Assembly: GCA_964441505.1 (NCBI GenBank)
Contig: CAYTUV010000014.1
Span: 29,545-93,544, forward strand
DNA from: Fen-1258 sp964441505
GTDB lineage: Bacteria; Bacteroidota; Ignavibacteria; Ignavibacteriales; Melioribacteraceae
Direction: 5' to 3'
Length of the DNA stretch: 64,000 nt
Shown: positions 26,373 through 36,593 of the stretch, in pieces
Layout of the letters: the number at the start of each line of letters is the position of its first letter
How positions within the stretch are numbered: the first letter of the stretch is position 1
The notes under the pieces: model-generated
Database searches by the model: none
The model's input: only the letters and a program-made list of their open reading frames with translations
What the model was told of the DNA's origin: nothing
Translations under genes and position numbers: made by a program

Positions 26373-28319
26373 CTATTTTTGCGGTATTGTAAAATAAAAT
26401 TTTGTACCCTTTCCGATATTACTTTCAAACCAGATTTTGCCGCCATTTTTTTCAACAAATTCCTTACATATAATCAACCCCAGCCCCGTTCCGCTTTCGC
26501 CCGATGTTCCTTTTGAGGTGTGAACATTTTCCATTGAAAATATTTTTTTCTGTAGTTCTTCTGTAATCCCGGTTCCATTATCTTCAATGCATATCTTCTT
26601 AAAATTTTTCATATTCTCTACACTGAGAGAAACCGAATTATTCGGGAAGGAAAACTTTATTGAATTTGCCACCAAATTCCTTATCACAGTTTTAATCATT
26701 TCAGTATCACAAAAAACCAGACAATTTTCTTCTACGCTATGATTTAGAGTTATTCGTTTATTGTTTGCTGTTTCTTTCAGAAATGCGAATACTTCTATTA
26801 CAATCTCATGCAGATCAACTTCGGCTTTATTAAGCTCTATCCTGTCTGTCTGCGACTGTGCCCAATAGAGAAGATTTTCAAGCAGGCGGTAAGCTTGTTT
26901 ACCTGAGTCTTCAATATTTTTAAATAAAATCTTTTTGTCTTGATCTGTTATGGAATCATAGTCATCTTTTAATATGCTGGTAAAACCAAACATTGTATTA
27001 AAGGGGTTTCTTAAATCATGAGCAATTATTCCAAAAAATTTATCTTTCATTACATTTAATTCGCGAAGCTGTAAATTGGCTTTTTTCTTTGAACGATTCA
27101 GATAGAACAAGCCTACGGCAAAACCAATTACCAGCACTGCGATTATTAGCAGGTAATTTCTCTGCTTAGTATTTAATTCCAGGTTTTTAATAAGAAGTTC
27201 ATTCTGGCGGGTTATTTTATCTATCTGATATTCAGATTCCATCTGTGTGATGAATGCTGAATTCTGGAAATTAAGAACCGAATCTCTCAAAGTATGATAC
27301 TTTCTCTCAAAAAAAAGTGATTGCTTAAAGTCCTTTTTGAGTTCATTGTATTCTGCTAAATATTTAAAACACTCAAGTTGAGAATCAATAATTTCAGTCC
27401 TGGATGCAAGATCAAGTGCTTTTTTAAAATTTTTATCCGCTTCAGCATAATTTTTTAGCTGGGCATAAATTCTGCCGATATTATTGTAGTTAGCAATTTG
27501 TCCTTCCAGATAACTTATTTTATTTGCCATTTCTAATGCCCGCAGTCTGTATTGTAAAGCGAGCTTATAATTTTTTTTCTGGTAGTAAACTCCGCCAAAT
27601 CCTCCCCATGTAGCCGCCAACCCTTTTTTATCATTTAACTCTTCATGTTTTTTTTCAACCTGCATATAATATTTCAACGCTGTATCAATAGCACCGTTAT
27701 CAAAATGAATTTCAGCAATCAGGTTAAGAGCAAGAGCCCCGCCCGGCTTGTCATTGATCTCTTCTCTTATTCTTAAAGTATAATTCAGATATTCCAAGGC
27801 CTTGAGATAATTTTGCTGACGCCAATAAATTATGCCAATATTAATTGTACAAAACGACATACCACTTTTGTTATTCTTCAGTTCAAAAATCTTAAGGGCA
27901 TCTAAAATATATTTTAGCGCAATACTATAGTTTCCCTGAAGCCTGTAAATGCCGCCAATGTTGTTTTTGGAAAATGCCATTTGAATTGAATCTTGAACCT
28001 CTTCGGAAAGACGGAGAGCTTTCTTATAAGCGCTTATTGATTTGTCATAGTTGGCAAGATTCCGGTATACAACTCCAATCATATTAAATGCGGTGGCTTG
28101 CAATCTTTTATCTTCCATCCGTTCAGCAATTTTTAAGGCTTCCTGCCCGCTTAATAGTGCGAGGTTGGGGTCCTGGCTTCTATTCTTCCAGCAGAAATCC
28201 GTTAACTGCTTTACTTTGGCAGAATCGGGAAGATTTTTAACACTTGTAAGAAGTTCGTTGATGTTGCTCTGGGCAGTAATAACAGATAACGTGAAAAATA
28301 TGATGAATCCAAATTTCAT
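26373..28319 (-). CDS. Sensor histidine kinase with periplasmic TPR domain (paralogue 1)
   Basis: Membrane-bound sensor kinase of 648 residues from the ATG chosen here; a TTG six codons earlier is possible but would put residues before the signal peptide (FGFIIFFTLSVITAQ). About seven tetratricopeptide repeats follow (motifs such as LKYILDALKIFELKNNK, YKLALQYRLRALEMA). Then come one membrane helix (NYLLIIAVLVIGFAVGLFYL), the phospho-acceptor His box (FFGIIAHDLRNPFN) and a HATPase domain (N-box NLVANSIKF, DNGTGI, GTGLGL). No response regulator is adjacent. It may autophosphorylate in response to a periplasmic protein bound by the TPRs. It lies upstream of pstS on the same strand and is paralogous to the gene at 28758. 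Confidence 0.88.
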   Translation of the reverse strand: MKFGFIIFFTLSVITAQSNINELLTSVKNLPDSAKVKQLTDFCWKNRSQDPNLALLSGQEALKIAERMEDKRLQATAFNMIGVVYRNLANYDKSISAYKKALRLSEEVQDSIQMAFSKNNIGGIYRLQGNYSIALKYILDALKIFELKNNKSGMSFCTINIGIIYWRQQNYLKALEYLNYTLRIREEINDKPGGALALNLIAEIHFDNGAIDTALKYYMQVEKKHEELNDKKGLAATWGGFGGVYYQKKNYKLALQYRLRALEMANKISYLEGQIANYNNIGRIYAQLKNYAEADKNFKKALDLASRTEIIDSQLECFKYLAEYNELKKDFKQSLFFERKYHTLRDSVLNFQNSAFITQMESEYQIDKITRQNELLIKNLELNTKQRNYLLIIAVLVIGFAVGLFYLNRSKKKANLQLRELNVMKDKFFGIIAHDLRNPFNTMFGFTSILKDDYDSITDQDKKILFKNIEDSGKQAYRLLENLLYWAQSQTDRIELNKAEVDLHEIVIEVFAFLKETANNKRITLNHSVEENCLVFCDTEMIKTVIRNLVANSIKFSFPNNSVSLSVENMKNFKKICIEDNGTGITEELQKKIFSMENVHTSKGTSGESGTGLGLIICKEFVEKNGGKIWFESNIGKGTKFYFTIPQK

Positions 28320-28469
28320 AAATTCTTTAGTTTTCAAACCAATTCTGTAATAAACTTAACAAAAGATGCTCCACTAAATCAATTAGCTAATCAATAATCG
28401 AGCGGAAAGCAGAATAGTTTACGTTGATATGAAATGGCAATATTTTGAAAAGTCTTATTTTGATTAATA

Positions 28470-28658
28470 ACTGAAGTTACACAGAGTGATGTTATTAAGG
28501 AATGAACCTCCTCGCCGCAAGCAGCGAGGTATCTTGTCATGCCCGAATGTTTTTATCGGGCATCCACTAATAGATTCCCTATAAAAATCCCACTGTACGG
28601 GATGCCGTAAAGCGGCACACTTGGGAATGACATAAATCTTGCTTTACATGACATCAGT
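28470..28658. mobile_element. MITE-like element, copy B (189 bp)
   Basis: Same family as 716-901. The left end is ACTGAAGTTACACA and the right end ...GACATCAGT. Perfect flanking direct repeats TAATA lie at 28465-28469 and 28659-28663. The interior contains a 'GGAATGAACCTCCTCGCCGC' segment also found near 63913, and the CGGGATGCCGTAAAGCGGCA segment shared with copy A. No ORF. Confidence 0.75.
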
Positions 28659-28757
28659 TAATAATTGCGGATTTCGGTCCCTGATGACGGAATTAGGAAA
28701 AATTTTTGTTACTACCGAGATTCTCCATTATTTATTCACTTCTTATAAACTATAAGA

Positions 28758-30707
28758 TCATTTTGCAATAGGGAGTGTGAAGATGAATTTGCTTCCCTTG
28801 GGAATATTTTGCTCTACCCAGATATTACCGCCAAGTTTTTCGACAAATTCTTTGCAGAGCACTAAGCCAAGGCCAGTTCCCTTTTCTCCATTTGTTCCTT
28901 CAACCGAGTTCACATTCTCAACAGTAAATAATTTATCAAGCTCTTCCCGACTTATTCCAATACCATTATCAGCAATAACAATTTTGCAGAACAATTCTTC
29001 TTCTGAACTTGTTATCCAGACACATTCACCCTTGTTGGTGTATTTAATTCCATTGCCGATCAAATTCCTCAAAATAGTTTTAAGAATATCAATATCTGCC
29101 AGAACCTGCAATCTTTCATTAATGTTTGCTTCAATGGTAATTCCCTTATGTTTTGCCTGGCCATTAAATATTGGAACAACTTCATGCACAATTTTAGAGA
29201 GAGAAATTTTTTCAGGATACACTTGCAGCCGGTTGGTTTGAGATTGTGACCAATAGAGGAGGTTTTCCAAAAGTTTATAGGCATTCTGACTGGTCTCGGC
29301 CAAAGATTCAACGATTATATTTTTCTCATTTTCATCTAATTTATCTTTTTCTTCCAGTAGAATTTCTGAATAGTTAAGCAAAACATTAAATGGATTTTTA
29401 AGATCATGGGCGATGATTCCAAAAAATTTGTCTTTGAGTGCATTAAGAGCAATTAATTTCTTATTGGCCCGACCTCTTGAATTATACAAAAGCACTATGA
29501 TGATCGTAAGTAGTACCAGTATTCCGCTTATTCCAATCCAGTAGTTTATAACGGTTTTTTGATTTTGGAAATCGCGTTGAATTATTTCTCTTTCCCTTTC
29601 CTTCTTGCTGTATTTATAGACAAACTCAACCTCAGCTATTACAGAGCGTTTTTCCTGAACTGATATAGAATCGCGTTCGTTATTGAACATCTTTAAATAT
29701 TTGTATGCCTGGGAAAAATTATTCTGTAATTCGTAAAAATCAGCATAACTTTTGTAAACATTAATATTGAAAACGGAAGACTTATATTTACTTGAAACAG
29801 CTAAAGCAGAATCTAAATATTTTTTCCCCTTGACAAAATTACCAAGGTGAGCTTCCAGCACTCCTATAAAACTTGAGTTAGTTACAACGCCTTCAACCTC
29901 ATTAAATTTTCTAGAAGAGAGGAGAGCTTTTTTCCTCTCTACCAAAGCTTTCGAATATTCCTTTGTTCTTTCATAAACTTTCGCAATTCCATTTAGAACA
30001 CTAATCAAACTTTTCGGATCATTAAGTCTTTCGTAATAATTTTTAACTGTCTGATAAATCTCAAGCGCTTTTGAATATTCTTCCAATTCAACGTAAACTT
30101 CTGCCACTCTGCCCTTTGCTTTAATAGCACCCTCTTTATCATTTATCACTTCTCTTAGGTGAACTGTTTCCTCAAGATATTCCAATGCTTTGCGGTAGTT
30201 ATTCTGTCTAAGGTAAACGAAACCAATATTATAAGTACAATAGGCTTTACCTTCGTCATCTTGCCAATCTTCAAAAATTTTAAATGCCTTATAGATATAA
30301 TCGAGTGCTAAAGGATAATTCCCTCTTAGCCTGTAAATCGTTCCGATGTTAACGTAAGAATAGGCTTTTTCTTTCCAATCATCTGCTGCAATGGCTATTT
30401 CAAGCGCGGCAGTACAGAGTGAGATTGATCTTTCATACTGCCCTTCATCTCGATAAATTACACTTAAGAAATTCAGAGATCTTGCGCGATTATGATTGTC
30501 TCCAATCTCATTAGCCAACTTTAAAGTTAGCTCTGTTGCGCGCACTGCTTCTTTTGGATAAATATTTCTGTAGTTCCAGACAAAAATATTTAACACTGCT
30601 ATTTTCTCGGGTATTGGTTTTTCTTTTATTGAGGATAAAAGCGAGTCGAGCTTTGTTTGAGCACTGAGTGAAGAGCAGAGAATTATCAATAGAAAGAGTT
30701 TTTTCAA
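28758..30707 (-). CDS. Sensor histidine kinase with periplasmic TPR domain (paralogue 2)
   Basis: Paralogue of the kinase at 26373 with the same layout: signal peptide (LFLLIILCSSLSAQ), TPR array (about 60-360), membrane helix (WIGISGILVLLTIIIVLLY), His box (FFGIIAHDLKNPFN) and HATPase (NLIGNGIKY, DNGIGI, GTGLGL). The TTG at 30707 is chosen because it follows AAAAGGT by a normal spacing and puts Lys-Lys and the hydrophobic core at the N-terminus. The longer frame to 30776 would add 23 residues before the signal peptide. The two kinases are tandem copies, probably an old duplication, with copy B of the MITE-like element between them. Confidence 0.87.
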   Translation of the reverse strand: MKKLFLLIILCSSLSAQTKLDSLLSSIKEKPIPEKIAVLNIFVWNYRNIYPKEAVRATELTLKLANEIGDNHNRARSLNFLSVIYRDEGQYERSISLCTAALEIAIAADDWKEKAYSYVNIGTIYRLRGNYPLALDYIYKAFKIFEDWQDDEGKAYCTYNIGFVYLRQNNYRKALEYLEETVHLREVINDKEGAIKAKGRVAEVYVELEEYSKALEIYQTVKNYYERLNDPKSLISVLNGIAKVYERTKEYSKALVERKKALLSSRKFNEVEGVVTNSSFIGVLEAHLGNFVKGKKYLDSALAVSSKYKSSVFNINVYKSYADFYELQNNFSQAYKYLKMFNNERDSISVQEKRSVIAEVEFVYKYSKKEREREIIQRDFQNQKTVINYWIGISGILVLLTIIIVLLYNSRGRANKKLIALNALKDKFFGIIAHDLKNPFNVLLNYSEILLEEKDKLDENEKNIIVESLAETSQNAYKLLENLLYWSQSQTNRLQVYPEKISLSKIVHEVVPIFNGQAKHKGITIEANINERLQVLADIDILKTILRNLIGNGIKYTNKGECVWITSSEEELFCKIVIADNGIGISREELDKLFTVENVNSVEGTNGEKGTGLGLVLCKEFVEKLGGNIWVEQNIPKGSKFIFTLPIAK

Positions 30708-30803
30708 AAAATTACCTTTTTGATTTAGCTGGTAGGAATATAAATAATATCCATTATTTATAATTGCCCTGAGCAAAAAAATCTGCTGCTGATCGGCAAA
30801 GGA

Positions 30804-31304
30804 CTACTCATGAACGGGCAGACCAAATGTTGTCCATTCTTCCTTTGAAGGCCCATAAACTCCCGGCACTTTCAATCCGGCCTGACGCATTAATACAGTC
30901 ATCTGCCCGCGGTGATGAGCCTGATGTGCAATAAGACTCGATAATACACTCGCCCTTTTCCAAATTTGACCATACATGCTAAGATCATCTTTCAGCATTT
31001 CATCTTTCCAGGTTTCATCTATCTGATTAGTTAACCGTGCTGAAAATTTTTCATAATCTGCTGTAATTTCGATAGCGTGTTTTGGAACGCTGGCCTTTTC
31101 ATCAAAATCCGAAAATGTTATACCGGTCTTGGACATCATTTCCCCAATGGTTTGAGTGATGTGCCATGCAATAAAACCAAGCGAGCGTCCATCTTCTGTA
31201 ACTTTTTGATTGAGAGATTCATCCGTTAAATTTTTGAAAACTTTAATAGTTGCTTCGCTCTCATACTTCCATCTCTCTAAAAAATCGTCAATTGTTGTAA
31301 ACAT
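30804..31304 (-). CDS. DinB-family four-helix-bundle protein
   Basis: Small cytoplasmic protein of 166 residues of the DinB/YfiT-like superfamily. The metal-binding His triad is visible: FIAWHITQ (about 48) and LIAHQAHHRGQ (about 128-132). Members include thiol-dependent transferases and many proteins of unknown role, so only the fold can be claimed. It lies 38 bp after the hydrolase gene and is probably co-transcribed with it. Confidence 0.8.
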   Translation of the reverse strand: MFTTIDDFLERWKYESEATIKVFKNLTDESLNQKVTEDGRSLGFIAWHITQTIGEMMSKTGITFSDFDEKASVPKHAIEITADYEKFSARLTNQIDETWKDEMLKDDLSMYGQIWKRASVLSSLIAHQAHHRGQMTVLMRQAGLKVPGVYGPSKEEWTTFGLPVHE

Positions 31305-31342
31305 ATTTTTCTCCTTTTTGTCATTCTTCCTCAGGAAGAAGA

Positions 31343-32203
31343 TTATTTTATTTTAAGCAGTTCATCAATCGATTCCTGAAGAAGTGCGTTAAATTTTTCA
31401 GGATCTTCAAGCATAACAAAATGCCCTACGCCATTCATCATTTTTACATCGAACGATTTCGTGTGTTTACGATTTTCTTCCACTTTTACTGGATAAAGAT
31501 CGCAATTGATTGAAATGATCGGAACGTCTAGCTCTTTCAACGCGGGAATGGCATTATCTCTAAACATATTTTCCATAGCGCTAATGGCAATTTTCGGCGG
31601 AGCCGAAGACATATCATCAGCAACTTTTTTTACTAAAAGAGAATCGGCGGTCGGTGGAAACATCGTTTTAACAAACCCTTTAGTTGTCTCAACAAAATTT
31701 TCTTTAAATGGTTTTAGAAATTGCAGCATCTGGTCTTCAGGAAAAGTTTCACCAAAGTTCTGGAACGTGTCGGCACCAATAAGTCCAATAACTTTTCCTT
31801 TCAATCTATTTGCTGCTTCTATAATTACGGGTCCTCCCATCGAATGTCCAATGAGAATTATTTTTTTCAATCCAAGTTTATTCACTACTGTGGCGACATC
31901 TTCACCGAATGATTGTAGAGTGTAGTTTTTTCTTTCCAATCCCGATTCACCGTGACCGGCAAGATCAATTGTAACGACTCTATATTTTTTTTCGAATGCT
32001 GTCACCTGATAATCCCAGTACGATTTATCGCAACTCCATCCGTGAATAAACACTAATGCCGGTTCGCCTTTACCAACTGAATGAAAATTAATTCTGGCAC
32101 CGTCCTTGGATAGTGCATTTTGCTGCTGCGAAACAGCATGAGTATTTAATACGCAAATTGAAAGTAAAGCAATCGCGATAATAATTTTTATTCTATATTT
32201 CAT
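31343..32203 (-). CDS. Alpha/beta hydrolase, secreted
   Basis: Secreted serine hydrolase of 286 residues. The ATG at 32203 is chosen over the longer frame to 32251 because it directly begins a signal peptide (IKIIIAIALLSICVLNTHA). The oxyanion motif HGWSCD, nucleophile elbow GHSMGG (Ser), and C-terminal His (GVGHFVMLE) fit the alpha/beta hydrolase fold; the acid is probably the Asp in INCDLYPV. Substrate unknown. Confidence 0.85.
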   Translation of the reverse strand: MKYRIKIIIAIALLSICVLNTHAVSQQQNALSKDGARINFHSVGKGEPALVFIHGWSCDKSYWDYQVTAFEKKYRVVTIDLAGHGESGLERKNYTLQSFGEDVATVVNKLGLKKIILIGHSMGGPVIIEAANRLKGKVIGLIGADTFQNFGETFPEDQMLQFLKPFKENFVETTKGFVKTMFPPTADSLLVKKVADDMSSAPPKIAISAMENMFRDNAIPALKELDVPIISINCDLYPVKVEENRKHTKSFDVKMMNGVGHFVMLEDPEKFNALLQESIDELLKIK

Positions 32204-32443
32204 AATGTATCTCGGTTTTGTTAAGAATACGCTTTGGCTAACATATCTCAATCATAATTTTATTTCAAGAACATTTTCCAACAACTTCTTACTTTTTCCC
32301 AGAAAATTACAGAGTAGCTTAGATTACCGATGGAATAATCTGCTGCCTAATGAATTTTTAGTAGAACGAAATTCGTTTGTGCAGAACTTGGTGATGAACG
32401 CTATGGGTGAATAAAAGCAAACACAACCTATTTTGAGAACGAA

Positions 32444-33268
32444 TTATTCCTCTTTCGGTGAATAAAGCTTAGCCGCTTTCTCTGCCGAGGTTGTAATCCC
32501 TTTAATCATTGCGGAAGAGAAACCGCTGTGCTCCATCTGATTCAAACCGGAAATGGTACAGCCTCGCGGAGTAGTAACTTTATCAACTTCATTTTCCGGA
32601 TGATTACCCATGCTTAGTAAAAGTGAAGCGGCGCCTTTTGCCGTTTGTGATGCCATGACAAGTGCATCTTCTGCATGAAAACCAATTTCAATTCCTCCCT
32701 GAGAGGCAGCGCGAATTGCTCTTAAAAAGAAAGCAATCCCACAGGCGCAAAGTGCGGTTGCCGGCACCATCAATGATTCATCTATAACCAAGGATTTACC
32801 GAGTGCATCAAAAATTTTCTTCGCTATCTCCAGTTTATCATGATCTTTTTTGTCTGCTGAAATGCAAGTCATCGATTCCTGAATAGCTATTGCTGTATTT
32901 GGCATTACCCTCAAAACCGGTACATTCTTTCCAAGTTGTTCGCGTATCTGATTTATTGTTACACCGGAAACAACTGATATAACTGTATGTTTTGTGTGAT
33001 TGATCGAATCTTTGATTTCACCAAGCAAATGGTTTAACTGCTGGGGCGTAACGGCGATAATAATTATTTCCGTTTCCTTTACTGCTTTAACATTGCTTTG
33101 AGATGTTCTAAATCCTTTTTCTAAAAACGATTTCAGCAGATCCTGATTACGTCTGGTGATAATGATCTCGGACGGCAGATAGAGTCCTGAATGTATCAAT
33201 CCCAGCGCAATAGCAGATCCTATATTTCCTCCCCCAATAATCGATATTTTACTTTTTGCAGAACTCAT
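32444..33268 (-). CDS. proC: Pyrroline-5-carboxylate reductase
   Basis: Last step of proline synthesis: NAD(P)H-dependent reduction of pyrroline-5-carboxylate in the cytoplasm. 274 residues, normal length. The N-terminal Rossmann motif (IIGGGNIGSAIALGL) and the conserved C-terminal substrate/dimer region (TALCACGIAFFLRAI; VTTPRGCTISGL) are present. It lies 30 bp after thrC and probably shares its transcript, though proline synthesis is a separate pathway. Confidence 0.94.
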   Translation of the reverse strand: MSSAKSKISIIGGGNIGSAIALGLIHSGLYLPSEIIITRRNQDLLKSFLEKGFRTSQSNVKAVKETEIIIIAVTPQQLNHLLGEIKDSINHTKHTVISVVSGVTINQIREQLGKNVPVLRVMPNTAIAIQESMTCISADKKDHDKLEIAKKIFDALGKSLVIDESLMVPATALCACGIAFFLRAIRAASQGGIEIGFHAEDALVMASQTAKGAASLLLSMGNHPENEVDKVTTPRGCTISGLNQMEHSGFSSAMIKGITTSAEKAAKLYSPKEE

Positions 33269-33298
33269 TCTTACCCTCTGTCAGTTTTTCAGTTGCCA

Positions 33299-34600
33299 TC
33301 ATTTCATTAAAAAATCTTTTAAAGAACCGAATATGCTGTCAAGTTTAACGGTCATCTTTTCTTTATTCATACAAACAGCAAGCCGTTTGGGTATTTCAAC
33401 TTCATCTTCAATTACACTTTCAACAATATCTTTAAATTTTGCCGGGTGAGCGGTTTGGACGACTATTCCGTTCACTTTATCAGCATTTATTGAAAGTAGA
33501 TAATCCTTCATTGCCTGATACCCAACTGCTCCATGTGGATCCATTATGTAATTAAATTTTTCAAAAATTTCTTTGATTCCCTTTTTCGTTGCTTCATCGG
33601 AATAACTTTTTGAGTAAACGTCTTTCCGGATTTTTTCAATATCTCTCCCGTATAATTCAATAATTCTTTCCAGGTTACTTGGATTGCCGACATCCATAGC
33701 ATTTGAAAGTGTTTGAACCGATTTGCGGGGATTGAACAGCGAGGTAGACAAATATTCAGTGAAGATATCATTATTGTTTGTTGCGCCGATAAATTTATCG
33801 ATCGGCATTCCCATTCTTTTTGCAAATAGCCCTGCAGTTATATTCCCCAAATTTCCCGAAGGAACTGAAATGACAATTGGTTTGGTTTTATCTTTAATCT
33901 GGCGAAACGCATTCAGATAATAGAAAGACTGCGGGATAAGCCGCGCGATATTGATCGAGTTAGCTGAACTGAGATTTAATTTGTTTTTTAAATCGATATC
34001 TACAAAAGCATCTTTAACTAAACGCTGGCAGTCATCAAATGTTCCATTAACCTCAATGGCGGTGATATTTTTATCCAGTGTCGTCAATTGTTTTTCTTGA
34101 ATGAAACTTACTTTTCCGCTGGGATAGAGAAGATAAACTTTTATTCCTTCTACACCATAAAAACCATAAGCAACAGCACTTCCTGTATCACCGGATGTTG
34201 CAACAAGAATGGCGAGTTCCCGGTCCGATCCTTTTAAAAAATATTCCATCGTTTTTGCCATAAACCGGGCGCCGAAATCTTTGAATGCAAGAGTCGGTCC
34301 GTGAAATAATTCCAGCACAGACAATTGGTCAGAGAGTTCTACAAGGGGTGCCGGAAAATTTATTGCGTCATCAATAATTGTCTTCAGCTCATTTTCCGGA
34401 ATCTCATCACCGATAAAATTTTGGGCAACTTTAAAACCAATTTCCTGGAATGAATATTTTTCAATTCCCGCTATCATCGAATCGGGCAACGCAGTAATTG
34501 TTTCGGGCATGAACAGACCTCCTTCTTTTGAAAGACCATCCATAACTGCTGTTCTGAAATTAACAAGATTATTTTTATCGCGGGTGCTGTAGTATTTCAT
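33299..34600 (-). CDS. thrC: Threonine synthase
   Basis: PLP enzyme converting O-phosphohomoserine to threonine; 433 residues, similar to the E. coli-type enzyme. The N-terminus YYSTRDKNNLVNF, the PLP-lysine segment GPTLAFKDFGARF (about 104) and the phosphate-binding loop SGNLGNITAG are visible. It starts 1 bp after the thrB stop, last of the four thr genes. Confidence 0.95.
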   Translation of the reverse strand: MKYYSTRDKNNLVNFRTAVMDGLSKEGGLFMPETITALPDSMIAGIEKYSFQEIGFKVAQNFIGDEIPENELKTIIDDAINFPAPLVELSDQLSVLELFHGPTLAFKDFGARFMAKTMEYFLKGSDRELAILVATSGDTGSAVAYGFYGVEGIKVYLLYPSGKVSFIQEKQLTTLDKNITAIEVNGTFDDCQRLVKDAFVDIDLKNKLNLSSANSINIARLIPQSFYYLNAFRQIKDKTKPIVISVPSGNLGNITAGLFAKRMGMPIDKFIGATNNNDIFTEYLSTSLFNPRKSVQTLSNAMDVGNPSNLERIIELYGRDIEKIRKDVYSKSYSDEATKKGIKEIFEKFNYIMDPHGAVGYQAMKDYLLSINADKVNGIVVQTAHPAKFKDIVESVIEDEVEIPKRLAVCMNKEKMTVKLDSIFGSLKDFLMK

Positions 34601-34601
34601 A

Positions 34602-35537
34602 TTAACCGATCACTTCCGGGCCAACGGTATTAATTGTTGAGACGTAGACAATATTTTTTTCTATATACTTTGAGGAGACTTTCTTCATTACCTTTCCGAT
34701 TTTTTCCGCAGCATCGACAGAAGTGCTGAAGGCAAATATTGCCGGACCGGATCCCGATATGCTGCATCCTATCGAGCCTGCATCCAGTGCGGAATTTTTT
34801 ATTTCGTAAAAACCGGGAATTAAAGATGCACGTGCGGGCTCGGCAATCAGATCGTTCATCGAACGCTTTATTAAATTGTAATCGCTCTTCAGTAATCCGG
34901 CAATTAAACCGGCGGCATTGCCTGTCTGGGTTATTACATCTTTCAGAGGAAGTTTTTTCTTTATCAATCTTCTTGCCTCGGAAGTTTTAATTTCAAATTG
35001 AGGATGGAGGATTGTACAGAATAATTTCTTAGGAGGGGATAATTGAATAATATCCGTTGGATTGTAGCCGCGTATTAGAATGAAGCCTCCGAACAGACAT
35101 GGCGCAACATTATCTGCATGAATGCAGCCTGAGGCAATCTCTTCACCGAGAAGCGCAAACTCCATCAGTTCATATTTGGTGAAAGGTTTGTCCAGTAATT
35201 CGTTCAATGCAAAAGGAGCAGCAACCGCGCTTGCCGCGCTTGAACCGAGTCCGCTGCCTGAAATGATTTTTTTTCGGATCTCAATTTCAACGCCGGTTTT
35301 CATCTCTAATTTTGAAAACATATGAATCAGGGCAACTGTTGCCGTATTTTTTTTTATAGCGAGTGGCAATCCGTCGCCGTCACCAACAATTTTTTTTATT
35401 CTTATTCCCGGCTTATCCGTCAGCCGCACAATCATCTCTTCAACAGATGTATTGATAGCAAAACCCATTATATCGAATCCGGGACCGACATTCGAAACTG
35501 TTGCAGGGACAATTACTTTAATGCTTTCTGATTTCAT
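34602..35537 (-). CDS. thrB: Homoserine kinase
   Basis: GHMP-family kinase making O-phosphohomoserine, 311 residues. The ATP-binding motif ISGSGLGSSAASAVAAP (about 90) and N-terminal VPATVSNVGPGFDIMGFA are diagnostic. The C-terminal GCSISGSGPAIFAF is the third GHMP motif. Its start overlaps the asd stop by 4 bp. Confidence 0.95.
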   Translation of the reverse strand: MKSESIKVIVPATVSNVGPGFDIMGFAINTSVEEMIVRLTDKPGIRIKKIVGDGDGLPLAIKKNTATVALIHMFSKLEMKTGVEIEIRKKIISGSGLGSSAASAVAAPFALNELLDKPFTKYELMEFALLGEEIASGCIHADNVAPCLFGGFILIRGYNPTDIIQLSPPKKLFCTILHPQFEIKTSEARRLIKKKLPLKDVITQTGNAAGLIAGLLKSDYNLIKRSMNDLIAEPARASLIPGFYEIKNSALDAGSIGCSISGSGPAIFAFSTSVDAAEKIGKVMKKVSSKYIEKNIVYVSTINTVGPEVIG

Positions 35538-36589
35538 AAATATTTTTCCAGATATCCTTTAGCCTTCATCAACTCTGCAATAAGAATTGTACCACCCGCA
35601 GCGCCTCTTACTGTATTGTGAGATAGAATTACAAATTTATAATCGAACAGAGAGCACTCCCGCAGTCTGCCGATCGAAACCGACATACCGTTTCCAAGAT
35701 TCCTATGCATTTTAGGTTGCGGATGCCTTTCCCCGTCCAAATAAATAATCGGATTCTTCGGAGCGAAAGGAAGACTTAATTTCTGCGGCTCGGCTGAAAA
35801 ATTATTCCAGACATTTATTATCTCTTCTTTGGCAGCCTTCTTTTTCAAATTTACCTGAACACATTCGGTGTGTCCGTCGAGTACGCTTACTCTGTTACAC
35901 TGGGCGCTGATTTTCATCTGTGCAAATTCAACTTTACCTTTATTTAAAGAACCGAGAATTTTAAGCGGCTCACGTTCCATCTTCTCTTCTTCACCGCCGA
36001 TGAATGGAATTACATTATCAAGAATATCCATGCTTGGAACGCCCGGATATCCGCCGCCGGAAATTGCCTGCATTGTAACAACATTCAATGCATCGATTCC
36101 AAAATTATCGGCAAGCGGCTTTAACGCCATTGACAATCCTATAGTTGAACAGTTTGGATTTGTAACTATCGCACCATTGCCGTAGTTCTGATACTTCACC
36201 ATTTCAAGATGATCTCCGTTTACTTCGGGGACCATCAAGGGAACATTTTCATCAAAACGGTGATTGCGTGCATTTGAAATAACAACGTAACCTGCTCTCG
36301 CAAAGTCTTCTTCTATGGTGCCGGCTACACCAGCATCCAGTGCAGAGAGGACTATTTTAGATTCCAGAACCGGCTCGCATTTCAGAATTATTTTATTTGC
36401 AATCTCTGTACTTAACGGCGTTTGCATTATCCAATTCACGGCCTCGGAATATTTTTTACCCGCAGATCTATCGGATGCAGCTAGTTCGTTAATTTCGAAC
36501 CAGGGATGGCCGGAAAGAAGTTCAATAAATTTTTGTCCTACACTTCCCGTTGCACCTAGTATCGCTACTTTTATTTTTTTATCATTCAT
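35534..36589 (-). CDS. asd: Aspartate-semialdehyde dehydrogenase, archaeal/fungal-like type
   Basis: Reduces aspartyl phosphate to the semialdehyde, the branch point to threonine, methionine and lysine. The ATG at 36589 is preferred over a TTG four codons earlier because it lies 4 bp after the thrA stop and begins MNDKKIKVAILGATG. The NADP motif GATGSVGQ, the RSAGKKY segment, the catalytic Cys in TNPNCSTIGL (about 151) and the His in VLDGHTECVQV match the fungal/archaeal subclass better than the E. coli or Bacillus enzymes. About 351 residues. Confidence 0.94.
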   Translation of the reverse strand: MNDKKIKVAILGATGSVGQKFIELLSGHPWFEINELAASDRSAGKKYSEAVNWIMQTPLSTEIANKIILKCEPVLESKIVLSALDAGVAGTIEEDFARAGYVVISNARNHRFDENVPLMVPEVNGDHLEMVKYQNYGNGAIVTNPNCSTIGLSMALKPLADNFGIDALNVVTMQAISGGGYPGVPSMDILDNVIPFIGGEEEKMEREPLKILGSLNKGKVEFAQMKISAQCNRVSVLDGHTECVQVNLKKKAAKEEIINVWNNFSAEPQKLSLPFAPKNPIIYLDGERHPQPKMHRNLGNGMSVSIGRLRECSLFDYKFVILSHNTVRGAAGGTILIAELMKAKGYLEKYL

Positions 36590-36593
36590 AATT

